NCBI RefSeq assembly: GCF_021462225.1
Contig: NC_061811.1
Span: forward strand, 6,597,663 to 6,661,662
Reading direction: 5' to 3'
DNA from: Girardinichthys multiradiatus
Taxonomy: Eukaryota > Chordata > Actinopteri > Cyprinodontiformes > Goodeidae
DNA length: 64,000 nt
Shown here one piece after another: positions 44,820 to 57,840 of the stretch. The position numbers and the translations under genes are program-made. Every line of letters starts with the position of its first letter. The stretch's first letter is position 1. The notes under the pieces were generated by a model. That model worked only from the letters and a program-made list of their open reading frames with translations. It searched no databases and had not been told where the DNA came from.

Positions 44820-47800
44820 GTAAACGGACTGCTGCTACAATGGGCAGCAACAAGACGGCAGCGAAGAATCTGATATTTCTTTAGATATATTTCAGTCATT
44901 ATCACAGAGAGACGCAGCAGAGTCGGGAGAAGAAAGTCAGCTGTCATCAGATGGTAGAGCACAAGTGCTGCGACATGCGGATGGCCGTCTATTTCCCCCT
45001 GATTTTTCATTTTTAACAATAACTGCCGATATCTAAATTTACTTTTGTGACAAGAAGGTGTTCTTACCTGCTGAGCCTTGATTCGTTTAGCAACAGCAGC
45101 AACAACCTTTTCTTTGGCAATCTTTTCTCATTAGATGCTCTTAACAGCTTGGCTATAGCATCTGCTTTAACATTCTCCTTTGTCCAGATATCCTGATCTC
45201 TGAAATAATTTCTTTTGTGAATTCAGAGGTTTCTTGTTCAAAGCAGTTTGCTGAAAAGTCCTCCAATCACAACTGGCTGTGCTTGGTGGGACCAGCCCAT
45301 CTGTCCCTCCTCAGTTTTCCAGCTCAGATCCATGAAGCTTTGATCCTCTTCCCTTCAGGAAATTATTGCAGACTAACGGCTGCTGTCGCAGTATTGCTGC
45401 CACCACCAACATGCACCGTTTCACCATATTAATGCTGTTTTTAACGCAACTTGGCTTCTACCTGAGCAGTTTATCATTAAGGCTCACACAATGAATTACC
45501 GGAGACTTCCCCTTAGATGTCATGTTCAGGGGACTGTGGACTTGCAAAATTCAATATCGAAATATGCATATTTATTGTCACAATTGTCTTTAATTGCGTC
45601 TTTAATCCCAATATAATGTCAATTACCGCATCATTTCTTCAATATATAGATGTTTTCTTTCAACTTCTGCATTTTTGTGAAAAGCGTGTCAAAAGGCACT
45701 TGAAATTTATATAGATTAATTAGGCTTTTTATGACTTTTTAAGACCCTGCAGAAACTCCTTTTAATACAAAATTTAACATAGGGGTGTATAAACAAGCTT
45801 TCCAGAACTCTCTAAATCAATCAATCAGTTGCAGCAATGTAGGAAGACCGCAGGACCAAAAAGGGAAATGTTTACAAGAAAGCCATTAGCAATGTTTACG
45901 TGCCCAACATTTGCATGTACTGCTCTCATCTGTCTTTGGCCTTGTCTTTTGTGGAAACCATTAGTCTTCCTAAGAATATTGTGATAATGCTGGTCTGAGG
46001 TCTTTACTCTGGTAAGTTTACTGAAAGGACCTCTTCATGCCACAGGACACAAAGACAGAGGGGAGGAAGGGTCAAAAATTCTAATTTTGTATATTCTCAG
46101 TTCGGTTCTTACCTCAGCTATTTTCCCCCAGTTTTTGCATGCATCCCTGCAGGGACTATTTGCGTTTTTCACCTTTATGAGATGCATTTTACCATCCTAA
46201 CCCACATGGATCTGAAGTGACGTCAAAAATGCAAACTGTTATTCTGCCCCCAGCTTTATTTGGCTAAACTGCGTATGCAAACCCAACAGCTGCAACAATA
46301 AACATGTGGTTTGGCTCCAGGCATCTCATGAAGCTTGCTATATTTCTGCACCATCTGCATTTTTTAACTGCCAGATTATCTGTGATTGTAATGGACATCC
46401 AATTTTTAAAAATAGACCTATTAGAGTTTTGTGGCTGATTTCTGATCTCCCTCTTTGACCTGCTAATACCGATTTTTTGTTTTTATTTTCCTTTAAGAAT
46501 CCTAAAAGAGCAGCGTCGAAAACAGTTTTTCTAGTGTTTCTGCCATATATTATATGAGCAAAGGTGATGTCACACTGAGCGTATGAGGGAACAGTTTGTG
46601 ATTTTAGATTGCATTTTATAAAATTGTATATTACAAAATTGACACTTTCAAACCGCTTATGTAAGCTGTCAGCACAGCTAGCATTATAAAACAGCAGTGT
46701 TTCTGTGTATACTCCAGCGACTGTAGATCCTGACCTTCGATTTCAGATTTCCAAATGGTGAAGTCGGGTTGAAAGTTCAAAAGGAGAAAACATAGCAACT
46801 TTTCTGTACTTAATGCAGCCTTCCTGTTATCTGCTGAAAGTTTAGCTTTCTCTGAGCCTGAATGACCCCTCCCTTGCACAGCATATACCTTCTAGCACAA
46901 GATTGCCGGTGTGCTGCAGCTGTGCTGATGGTGCTGTGCTAATGATGTGAGGACCAAGTTTGTAGTCAAAGTATAGGCAGGGCATAGTCAATGTAAAGCA
47001 TATCGTTGATGTTTTGTCCCTACCAGTAAATGTACCATAGCTGTTTGTTCGCCGTCATCGGTGGCCGTGCTTACTAGCCTACGTGTTCACGGCGGGCTCC
47101 GCTGTGGAGGGAGGGCTAAAGCTCAGTAGAGAGCAGGGAGGAGGGACTTGTACGTTGTGCTTGTTCAAACTTTTAGGTTAAGTCTACAGTTTTCTCAGAA
47201 CGCCCTACAGCAGCTTTAAACATTGAAAACTACTGAATACTTACAAATAAATATATATTTAAATTATGTCCTAAATTACCATCCTTGGCCATCTGTTTCT
47301 GTGCTCCCGTTTGCCAAGTTTGATTAAAATTCCAGGATTTCTTTGCACATGCATGCCATGATTTAGTTACATAAGACTGCCTGACTTTGAACAACTTTAC
47401 ATGGAAAATGTTACTTTATATTTCCAACAAGCACAGTTTATCCCCACCAACACTATTATAATGATTAACAGAACAGTTTCCATGTAAATCCTTGAGCCAC
47501 AGATTCCCCTCCAGCTGCACAATTTGCAGTCGAGAACAAAAAAAAAACAAGTTTTCACACGACACCTCTAACGTGTCAGTATGAATAAGGGGATGACTGT
47601 GCAGCAGGATATTACTGGAAAAGGGCACGCATGCTCCACTGTCCCTCCTGAGCTCAATAAAGGTTAAGCAACTACAATAAAACCTTATAGAATAAATGAT
47701 GATGAAGGCTGTTGAGCTGCTTCTTCCTGGTCTGCACAGCATTTTTCAAGCTGGAAAGAGTCGAACATTTCCTAGATGATCAAACCTGCCTTCCTACAAA

Positions 47801-48977
47801 TAGTGAAAAGAGCAAAGTGTTTTCGCCAAAGGAGAAATGCATTATGTCGGCATCTTCTTGGCCATGATCCCCAGTGAGGAGGCCTGTTTTAACAAGGTTT
47901 GCACATGCCTCAGAGCTTCATCGAACTTAACACTTCACATTCCACTGCAGCTTGAGAGGGAGGGGTTAGGAGTAAATAGAGCTGTCTCGCACTGATTGTA
48001 GCTCTCTAGAATTAAAAAACCTAAGATGTTCTTTTCGTCTAGTCAGTGCACACACATGCAAATGTAGTTTGTTTTTCACTTGCTACATCTGACATCCTGA
48101 ACTCTGTGAAAATTTGCATGCATTTGAATAAAATCCCACTGCTATTCCTGAAATGCTGCACCTTATTTCCAGTTTGTAAGCAGTGAGTTTGTGGTCTTTC
48201 TGCAAATGTGTGTGTTTTGTGAACATGCAAAGAACTTGAGTTTGAGTCAGCATCGTGGCTTCTACTGAGTGGTAATCCTGCTTATCTAAAACAGACATGC
48301 AGACACGCACACACTGACTGGCAAAGTGAGATTGGACCTTATTGGTTGTTTTTTAATGTAGCATTGACCTGGAGACACCTCTGCCTTTACAGCAGTCAGT
48401 GGTTTGACAGCATGTTCTTGGTCCCCAGTTTGCGGCTGGACACCTACGGGAAGAGCCGCCTCCATTTACACACAAACATCCACATGGCCCAGATATATCA
48501 CAGACACGGTGTGCAGACTGTGACTGAAGAATGAAAATTTCATCTTTTTGTTTACTCATCAGACGGCTCATCCTCTGTCCTGCTTGATGTTTGCAGTTTA
48601 TTTGCTTTTTAATTCATACATGACTCAGACAGCTGAGCCTTTTGAACATGATTACCGTATATGTTAGTTCCCGAGTTGACCAAGCTTTTTGCTCCCAGTA
48701 GTTCTGCTAGTTTTTAATAACTCATTTTCTTTTCTTTGCATTTGACTTCTTTTACATCAATTATTTCCTGAGTTTCCATGCAACTGATACAAACCCCTAT
48801 ATCTTAGTTCAAATAAATGGAATATGAATGCCCCCTGTCATGAATAATGGTAACAAACCATTAAATGAGAGAGTTGGATGTTGGCGTTACTTCAAAAATC
48901 TAGTCTTTTTTTATTATGGACAAAACTGTTGGGAAAACCATCAGTAACTATAACAACAATGGAGAAGGACACAAAAA
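44756..48977. other. Non-coding DNA, nothing firmly recognised
   Basis: No exon or complete repeat. A CpG-richer patch at about 47045-47160 looks transposon-like, but I cannot assign it. Confidence 0.4.
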
Positions 48978-49080
48978 TAGAGATGCACCAATAAGACTTC
49001 TGCAGACTGGTACCGATTTCCAGTTTTCTTTGACGTCTCACCTTCCAATTCCAATTTATTTTTATCGGGACTGTCGTTTG
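48978..49080 (+). mobile_element. hAT-like terminal fragment
   Basis: TAGAGATGCACCAATAAGAC followed by TGGTACCGATTTCCAG resembles the 5' end of common fish hAT elements and the MITE terminus at 32462. The other end is not found. Confidence 0.5.
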
Positions 49081-49974
49081 GACTTAAACTAAGCCAGTTT
49101 GCAATGCTTGTCACTAGTTTGGCTTTTGGTTGTTGGTTTTCTTGTTGTATGCAAACAGAAAATAGAGTAAAAACTCATTAGGACCCAACAGTTCATTAAA
49201 ACTACATGCTGATACCTTTATATTCTCACAACTGTAAACTATAGGAGAAGCAAAAATGTGGTCTTGGGTCCAACAGAAAAAGAAGGAATGACAAGATTAT
49301 CCCTATTTGTTCCAATACATTTTCACATTTTATACATTTAAATAAAGGTCATCAAAGTACATGCTGTTGGACTGCTTTGTAGGGTGTAAATGGTGGCAGC
49401 GCTTAGTTTTCATGTAATGAATAAAAAAACTAGCGACCTTTCGAGGCCCAAGGGTGCCACGATTCAATCAATAAACAAGTGTTAATTTAATACCAATATG
49501 TTACAACTTAAATAAAATCCTAATAAATAAGTAAAAAATCATATTGTGTCAATAATAAATGTATCCAAATAAACAATGAGTATGCTAGTGTTAAAAATAT
49601 ATAGCAACTATAATTAAATAATTTAAATTGTCTTCATGGCTCATTAAATAGACCCAAACAATAAGTGTGGCATGCAGTTGAATTAATGTACAGGTTAATC
49701 AATCACTTTTTCCATGGCAGTGTTGGCCCCGCCCACAGACATTACTGGGTAAAGCTGACAAAATAAATTCATGCAGTGCTGCAACACAGCACTATGACAT
49801 AACTAAATACAGATATAATTATACATGCTTTTTATCATGTAAAGAATAAAGATTGTTATGGTTTTTTAAAATATTTTTTTATTTAATTATAAACTTATTT
49901 ATTTCAAATTTTACGCATATTGTCACATACATAAATATGTATTTCATGACATATTCAGTTATTAAATGGTGATG
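49081..49974. other. Non-coding DNA, nothing recognised
   Basis: Strongly AT-rich in the right part, with no features. Confidence 0.45.
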
Positions 49975-50306
49975 GTTGTGGGTCGTGGGGGAGCTGGTGA
50001 CTATCTCCAGCAGTCTATGGGCAAGAGGCAGGGTACACCCTGGACAGGTCGCCAGTCCATCGCAGGGCAACACACACACAACCATGCACACACTCATTCA
50101 TACACCTAAGGTCAATTTAGAGTTACCAATTAACCTAACAGGCATGTCTTTGGACTGTGGGAGGAAGCCGGAGTACCTGGTGAGAACCCACGCATGCACG
50201 GGGAGAACATGCAAACTCCATGCAGAAAGACCCCAGGCCAGGAATTGAACCCAGGACCTTCTTGCTGCAAGGCAACAGTGCTACCAACTGCGCCACCGTG
50301 CAGCCC
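49975..50306 (-). mobile_element. tRNA-derived SINE
   Basis: On the minus strand the head starts GGGCTGCACGGTGGCGCAG with an A box (TGGCGCAGTTGGTAGC) and a perfect B box (GGTTCAATTCC, about 50251-50241). It continues through the conserved body of a widespread fish SINE (CTTCCTCCCACAGTCCAAAG, then GCGATGGACTGGCGACCTG) to a GGAGATAGTCACCAGCTCC tail at the left. The same tail occurs alone at 10400-10465. I could not identify a clean target duplication. Confidence 0.85.
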
Positions 50307-50309
50307 AGG

Positions 50310-51212
50310 ATATTAATAAAAAATGTGAAAAAAGTGTTGATATTAAGAATGCAAATGCTGTAAAATAACCCAAATGCTGCTCAGAAGATGCAAAAAGACC
50401 AAAAACCATATAGTTAGCCAGCTGTAAACATGTGAAATGAACACTTTGGTTTCCCCTGAGTGTCTGTCTGTTTTGTTTAGGAAATGAAGAACCAGGAATT
50501 TAGACGTTCTTTATCCAGCAATACAAGGGAAAGTTAAATACATTTTAAAGAAGGCCCATACCACAGTCCACAAGATCCAACTTTTCTTTTGTCAGTGTTA
50601 AAATTCCAGAAACCATTCCTTAGAGAAGTCTGAATCTGAGCCATGGGTATCGACTAGAAAAATGGTCTTCTCTCTCGCTCCATTTTAGAGGTAAGGAGGA
50701 GATGGATTCTTGCAATCTCATCTGCAATAATGCAGGGTGCTGCTTCAGTGTGTTGTGGTGAAGAAAGACCTTAGCTGAAATGTGAAGCTCACAGTTGACT
50801 ATGATGAGGGTCTATTTGAGGGTCTATTTTCTGACCCTCATTTATGGTCATGAGATGTGGATCGTCGCTGCTTCAATCTTTGGATGCACTAAATTCTTCT
50901 CTGCAAGTTTCTTCTCACTTCCTGTAACAGTCTACAGATGTTCTGTCTGCTTTTTATGTGAATCATCTATAATTGATTCTGATACGAAATCTTATCAACT
51001 GAGTCAGTAATGGTAATGCAGCTTATATTACCAGGGCAGGAGAAATTTTATTAAATTGTTGCTATTAATGCTGTGCTGGACTTATTTGTAGCATTCTGAT
51101 GATCACTTCCATGTTCATTAGTCAATGTATTTACTTCTTGTAATATCCACCATATTTTAATGACAAGTGAAAATCTGACAGCCAGAAAAACTATCTAAAT
51201 CATAAGTTTACA
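50310..51212. other. Non-coding DNA, nothing recognised
   Basis: No exon or repeat identified. Confidence 0.45.
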
Positions 51213-51615
51213 CTTAAGTCCAAAATTATTCTTAGCCCTGGAAGATTTAGATTTAAAATAATTTTTATTCAACAAAACAAGTTGTTTCTGAAATGAAAAT
51301 GAGATCCAATAAGATTAGGTTTGAACAAGTTTGATTTACATTTAATAAAAAAAAAAATGCATATTGAAAATTGTTTATACCCCTTTAAATAACCAGTGGA
51401 GAAATCAAGATCGGCTTTACAGCAAACAAACATTTTTATATTTGCTGAGCAGCTTTTTACATGTTTTTACTGATATTTAGACAATTCATCCTGGGTGGTG
51501 AACTCCAAGTCTTTGGAAGTAGGAAAACCTCCGTCCCGTCACCCTAATCCTGAGCTCGCTGCACAGACTTTGATGCTAAATCTGCCAGGGGTATGAATAA
51601 TTCTGAGCTTATCTG
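51213..51615. mobile_element. Non-autonomous Tc1/mariner-like relic
   Basis: The left end TCCAAAATTATTCTTAGCCC and right end CAGGGGTATGAATAATTCTG are diverged inverted repeats of a known fish Tc1 type. The approximately 400-bp interior has no transposase. Confidence 0.6.
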
Positions 51616-53304
51616 CATGCTTATACAGCCCATGCACTGATGTTAGATGGACTGTTTACAGTGCCATATTGAAGGTTGGGACAGAAGGTGGCAGCACAAG
51701 TCGGAAGTAGCGTTAGACTAGTGGTTGTGTTTTTGTCTCTTGTTATAGATCTAAAAGATATACATAGACAGCTGTCTAGTTATATTGAACACCAAGAAGG
51801 CAATGTTAGCGGTTGATACTGAAAAATTTCTATTTTGGACGGGAAAGAAGGGTACAGTTTCTCTTACGGTTCTGTCAGATAAAAGCTCCATGATGTCTTA
51901 GCTGGATGTTGGTGGCGTATCAATCTGCAGTAGCATAGTACACAGACTGCACAGATATACAATGCACAAAGACCCATTATCGTTTTTTCACTGTCTGACA
52001 TTAAATCAGGCTAATCTGTTTTAGGTCAGTTAGCATTAACAAAAAAACATTTTATTGTCTAAATTCCAGAATAATGAGATTTATTTTTTAGAATTGTATC
52101 ACTGTGCAGAAGGTTTAGCCCTCTTTGTTTAATGCAGGCAATCAAATGATTTTAATACAGAAGCTGCTCAGACTCTCTGTACCTTTTTTATAAGTGGAAC
52201 CATTTCAGAAATAAAATGCCAAATTAAGATTTTTAATTTTCTACATGTACAGTTATCATGCTACCACACTGGGAAATTTCAAATGTAAAGCGTCAAACAT
52301 CTGACCTATGCTCATAAAACTATCCTAATTATTAATAGCATCAAGCTGTAGGTAACAGAAAACTCATATTGTCTTAAAAAAAAAAGCACATAGAGGATGA
52401 TTAAATAGGATTATGTCTTTCACAACTTAATATCAGGACATCTAGTCAACCCTGTGGTGAAGTGATGACTCGGCTTAAACATCTTTTAAAGATCATTGGT
52501 GTAAAGATGTTCGTTTCTCTGAAGCAACAGTGCGGATACTGAGCCACATCCTGAAAGCTTATCTCACAGCGTGACACTGAAGCTTAGGCAGATGCTGTTT
52601 GTCTGTGTGTTAATAAGCTTCAGAAGGTTTGTGGATGGTTCAAAACAAGTGACTTTAATGACCAAAGATAAGTAGAGAGAAGCTGGAATATAGAATAAGA
52701 ATTGAGACAGTGATATATTTAAAGCAGCTTGTGAAAATATTGTTTAGTAGAGGTAAAAATTGTTTAGGTGTTTTTAGAAGTTGCAGCATAAAAATGAGTG
52801 TTGATTTGCATAAAAATTAATGATAATGACCTTGGAACAGCAGGTGTACTGGACTCTCGTATTGCCTTGCAGATGCAGCAGATGCAGAGCTGATAAAGAC
52901 TTTAAATGTCAAAGGGGAAAAAAAGTGTACCTCAAAATTTTATTATCCAATGTGAAAAAAGCGGAGTGATTTTTGGTATCTGGTGGTAATGCTTATCTGA
53001 AATGCATCCCGTTTCTGAAAGTAGATAACAGCTCCTCAGTGCCTCATCTGTGCTGCAGCAGATGACATTTGAACGTGTAAAAGCACCCTAAGAGATAATA
53101 CGGCTTGAAATATTATTTGTGGCTGCCGATTCAGGTTTTTGTCACAGATTTGTAAAGATGTTGTTGACAACTTGATATCATCTGTCATTGTTTTTGTCAG
53201 TGTGTGACCCAAACGTCAGGACAAACCTAGTTCTGTCCCTGTGAAACTGTCCCTTTTCTAACAAATGACTACAGATGGCAGAATTTATCTTCCTCTTCTC
53301 AAGT
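51616..53304. other. Non-coding DNA, nothing recognised
   Basis: No exon or repeat identified. Confidence 0.45.
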
Positions 53305-53645
53305 TTTAACAGGTTACAACCATAAATGTATTTGTCAGTATTTCATTTATAGTCCAACACAAAATAGTGCATAATTGTTAAGTAGAAAAATTATGCATTA
53401 TCAGCTTTGATCAGCTTCCCTTTCCACGCCGAAGAAAAGCATCCCCACAGCATGCTGTTGCCTCTACCGTGTGGGGGACGGTGTTTTCAGGGTGATTTAC
53501 TGTGTTGATCTTCTGCCACACATAATGTTTTTTTTATGTAGGCCAAAGAGGTCTCATCTGGGCACAGCACCTTCTGTCACCTTCGTCCCCTACATGTCAT
53601 TCATTCAACAGTGACTTTCTGCTTGCTACTCTTCTATAGAGGTTC
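53305..53645 (-). mobile_element. Tc1-like relic (5' region)
   Basis: Minus-strand counterpart of the lineage at 30480: the subterminal AGTCCAACACAAAATAGTGC block, then CCCCACAGCATGCTGTTGCC and AAGAGGTCTCATCTGGGCAC, antisense transposase-gene debris including the SDE region. No ends are intact. Confidence 0.65.
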
Positions 53646-54869
53646 TGACCAAGGTTCGGTTATAACTTTGCATGTTCACTCAGTCTCTTTGTCCTGTTCT
53701 CAATCTGTTTTAGCAATAATCTGTCCCTGGTTGCTGGTCAATCTTCTTACATTACCCACATTAATGGGTCTGAATGCGTCAGTTTCAAATGCTGGAAGGT
53801 CTGGCTCATTCAATTATTTCTCCAGCAGTTGGACAATTAACAACCAGACCTCCCAGTTATCAGCATATGAGTGGATTTGGACAGTTGCTGAATGATGACA
53901 GCAAGAGAACCCTGATGACGCACACACATGAACACACACACACACACACACACCCTAATGAAAAAAGCCACTGAGGCTTGAAGATGCCCTCTTTCTGCCT
54001 CTCCCCCTACCTCCTCACACCCTATCTCCCATCAGCGCTCACCTCTAAAGCCTTCTTCATCATTATGTCTTTTAGCGCAGATAAGCATGAGGTATTAAGC
54101 ACTTTGTTGAGCAGGTGTCCTTGACAATTAAACTCCTCTCGCTGATGTTATTTCCAAGTTTCTGAGCCAAACTTCTTTCACTTTTATAAAAAGTTATTCA
54201 CTCAGACAAGGCCACCTTCAAAAGCTATTCTTTTATTAGATTCTTCTATTTTGTTTTCAACAAGGTCATTTAAAGTCTTGCAGAAAAAGATGTTTGACAT
54301 ACTGTTGTCTGACTGAATGGTGTTGGGAGAATCAGTAGCTTCTTGTGAATATTCGAAGGTGCGTATGGCTCATCCATCATATATAAACTTAGCTCCAGTT
54401 AACAAAAATCTCAAATTGAAAATCTGATTCATTGCACAAGTCAGACTGTGGACTCTCTCATTGTTATCTTCGAAGTGCAAGGAGAGAAATCTATAACCAT
54501 GGCTCACACAACTGCAGGTACGCGCCGTGATTCACGTCTCATCGAGTGTGAGTCAGAGTTGTGTGTATGTAGTAGGTTAGTTGAAGCTCTCCAGAAGGGT
54601 TTAGTACAAATTAAAACGGCTCCCTATTCTTTGCTGCACCAACAGACCTTATTATGATTGCCCCTGCAGACCCAGGAGGGACGTGTGTTTAAATGCGCGT
54701 GCATGTGCTGCAGAGCTCGGTGCAAATGAATCGGTACTGATATTTGTATACACACAGTAAGCTACATTGTTTGGTTTCAGTAAGGAGTTTGTGTTTGAAG
54801 TTTGTCATCAGTAAAGCCAGTGTTAATAGCAGTGGCAGTGTAGGTGGTTTAGATTGCTGACGGGGACAG

Positions 54870-54903
<34 letters not shown>

Positions 54904-56933
54904 ACTATGTTTTATAGTCCAATTACCCAGGATGCCTCTTTGATAGAAGGGAGCTCTAAATCTTCAGATCCTTTTGTACGCAGTATGACTGCTCCCTCTG
55001 TTTGCCTGTGGTTAAAACTCCGATCTACCACCGAGTTCCCGCAGGATACCTTTAAACTGATGTTTTATCTCTCAGTCTTAAGCTTTTTGGATCATTTCAG
55101 ACTATTCAATTTTGCATAAATAAAACGCTACAGAAAGCACCTTTCTTTTTAACGAAACTGGCAACATTAGAAACTAGAGAAACTCGCCTTTGCAACATAA
55201 TATAGCTAGTTTTTATAGCACCTTCTCTGGTGGGTCCATGGTGGCACAAAAACATAGGTCTTTGAGGCTAGCCTGCACTCTGTTAGCTTCTGGTAGTGAA
55301 TTATTTCTAGAAAATTGATGATTTCTAATGACACAGAAGAAGAAAATTACCTGTATGGAAGTATTGGACTACATTTGGAGTCTGGTTTCTGGAACAGATC
55401 ACAATGGCGTGAACCCATCATGGACCCTGAAACGGGCCAGAGAACCGTACTCTGGCACGATTACAACTGCTGGTCTCGGCACAGTTTATCCGGACCCTGG
55501 AGCGGTTTGCTTGCAGTATGAATGCATTTTTTTCTTGTCGTTCAGCATAGTACTGGCCCTGAAACAATCCCTTGAATCTGTGTGACTTTGTTTGGTCCGT
55601 TCTAAGAATACTGTGAGAAAGTAAACCGGGCCAACTGAAGGTGTGAATTTTCTCACTTTTACTGATCCCTGGACTGGATCAGCAGTGTGAATGCACCCTG
55701 ATGTGGACAAGCTTGTGTCAGCACATTTCTCCTAACACCAGAATTATCTACTTTATATCTGTGATTGAGAAAGTCTCACTTTACTTTACTACACTGCAAT
55801 AATGTAGATTTCAATGGACACCCTGGGTCATACTGATCAAATTCTGTCTGTTCTGAGAACATGCTATTGGGCCATAAAAAGTCACTTTAAGCTAATGCTT
55901 CTCATGTGATGGATGTAAGGAAAGTTAAAATACTTGTATACAAGCAGACTGCAGTTGAGCGTTCTCTCCTCTTTTTTAAAAATTGCAATTGAGGATAATT
56001 ATTTTTGGTTAAACTTGTAGGAGAATCGTTATTTACTGTTATCTAAAGGCATCAAAAAGTACTTTTACTAACAGAGGACACATAAAATGTAAAAACCACT
56101 ATAAAAGAAATGTATCTGTAGCATGAACTTTGTCTCCTCTTCAGTCAGGTTTGACTGCTCGTTTCCTTGAATCCATATTACACTTGTTTCATAATCCTGG
56201 GGCAAGAAGTGTTTCCAACAGAGAGATAAGAACTCCGCTCTCCGCACTTGTTTACCTCCACATAGTTTATCTATGCTTCCTGCATAGATTACGTTTGTAG
56301 CAAAAGTGCTCTTTACATTCTCTTTCTTTGTTGCTAAGTGGCCACTCCTCTATTCAAGATATTACAATTGGTTTTTTTTCTTTCTTTTTTTCAAGAAAAT
56401 AATCTCAATCGTTGTGGATCCAGATGACTTCATCATAAATATGTTACGCGCCTTCTGATTTTAAGAAAAGTGTGCCTATAAAGTACTCTTTGTAGTCAAG
56501 AAAAGTCCTTTTAAAATGGTTTGTCTCCTTTAAAAAAACCATGAGGAGACTGATTATTATTTCTTGTTTAAATATTTATGTTATAGGTTGTAATGTATAT
56601 TTTACGTTTTAAAAGTAAAGCAGCACTAAATAAATAAAACCAGAATATTCAGTTGCTGCCTAATATCTGGTATTATTGATGAAAAGTAGTTTACTTACCC
56701 TTTGTCTGATTTGAGGTGCTGTTGTCTTAGCCTCTGTGTAATTTGTTGAAATACACATTAGTTACAACTCCCAACAATCACAACCTCGACACACAAAGAA
56801 AATGTCATTATACACATAGTTTACTCTGTTTTTAGGAATGCCTTGCAAACAAATGTTTTTGCTGCTCTGACCTCTCTCTGTTTTGTCTGAATAGGGAAGA
56901 ATAACGGCTTGACAGTTATCATTTATGGAACAT
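53646..56933. other. Non-coding DNA with two (CA)n tracts
   Basis: (AC)n microsatellites lie at 53921-53953 and 54869-54898. No exon is recognised. The open frames near 55315-55585 overlap in two registers and match nothing I know. Confidence 0.45.
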
Positions 56934-57645
56934 TGTTTTGTGATTATGAATATATTATTTAATATTAATACTTAAATCTTTTATTAAGTAATATTTTGGT
57001 CTGTTAAGGGTTGTCCTGTGAATACCAGCCCGATAAGGTGGTGGTATTAGGACACAATCAAAAAGGTTGAGCCAAGCTCTGACATTATTGAACAGCAAAA
57101 TTCACACAATTCCTTAAAATACAAGAATTTATTAACAAAAATAAGTCAACTCAGAGTCAAACATTTCAATCAACAAACTCTTTACTTTGCTAAAACAATC
57201 CAACTAAACTACCAAGCAGAATTAAAGAATAACGAAGACTAATGGACTATGTACAATATAAACAAGTTGATTAAAGATGGTTAAAAATCATGACCAAAAG
57301 AGTGATGCAACATTACCATGCAATGTTTATGTTTGAGAACCAAGGATTATCTTGAAGAATCTGGAAATGAAGTTAAGTTAGTCTTGGAACCAACTTAGAC
57401 AATAATCAGCATACCTTTAGACAACCATTCAAAGTGCAAAATCAGATAAAATATTATTTGATTAAAATAATGTTTTAAAGAATAATTTGCTGAATAAAAC
57501 CAACCTTTCTCAACGGTGTTTAATTAGCTGCCTTTATTTATTAAAATAATATTTAAGGAAATATTATTTTGAATAAGAACCAAATCTTTGAGAAATAGGC
57601 TTAATTGTGTTACTTAGTTATCAAGTTTAGTTAAATAATATTTAG
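56934..57645 (+). repeat. Unclassified long repeat, copy B
   Basis: Same-strand copy of 33319-34085, with small deletions (for example about 22 bp lost near 57096). It shares TG at its start and TTAATATTAATA-rich sequence before the GGGTTGTCCTGTGAATACCA block. Divergence is modest, so both copies are relatively young or under similar decay. Confidence 0.7.
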
Positions 57646-57744
57646 TGTACATACTTTAAAGCACATGGACATAGGCTTTCAGTCAGGTAACATTTTTGTG
57701 TTGTAAATCCTTTTTATATCGGTCTCTAGTGTTCAGGTAAACTG

Positions 57745-57840
57745 AATTTTAGGTTTTGATTAGCTGTAAGCCATAATCATTATAATGACTAGAAATAAAC
57801 ATTAGAAATATGTCACTCTGCGTGTGAGGAGTGTATACAA
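57745..57840 (+). mobile_element. Tc1-like terminal relic
   Basis: TTGATTAGCTGTAAGCCATA, AATCATT and AGAAATATGTCACTCTG resemble the long TIR of the lineage also seen at 15371-15520. It adjoins repeat copy B. Confidence 0.5.

Noticed and set aside
54490..54520. Short coding exon starting ACCATGGCTC with a GTACGC donor
   Set aside because: The start context is good, but the peptide is only about seven residues, with no conserved partner exon.
55315..55710. Gene in the overlapping frames at 55.3-55.7 kb
   Set aside because: Three short frames in different registers and strands overlap with no family match; more likely unclassified repeat sequence.
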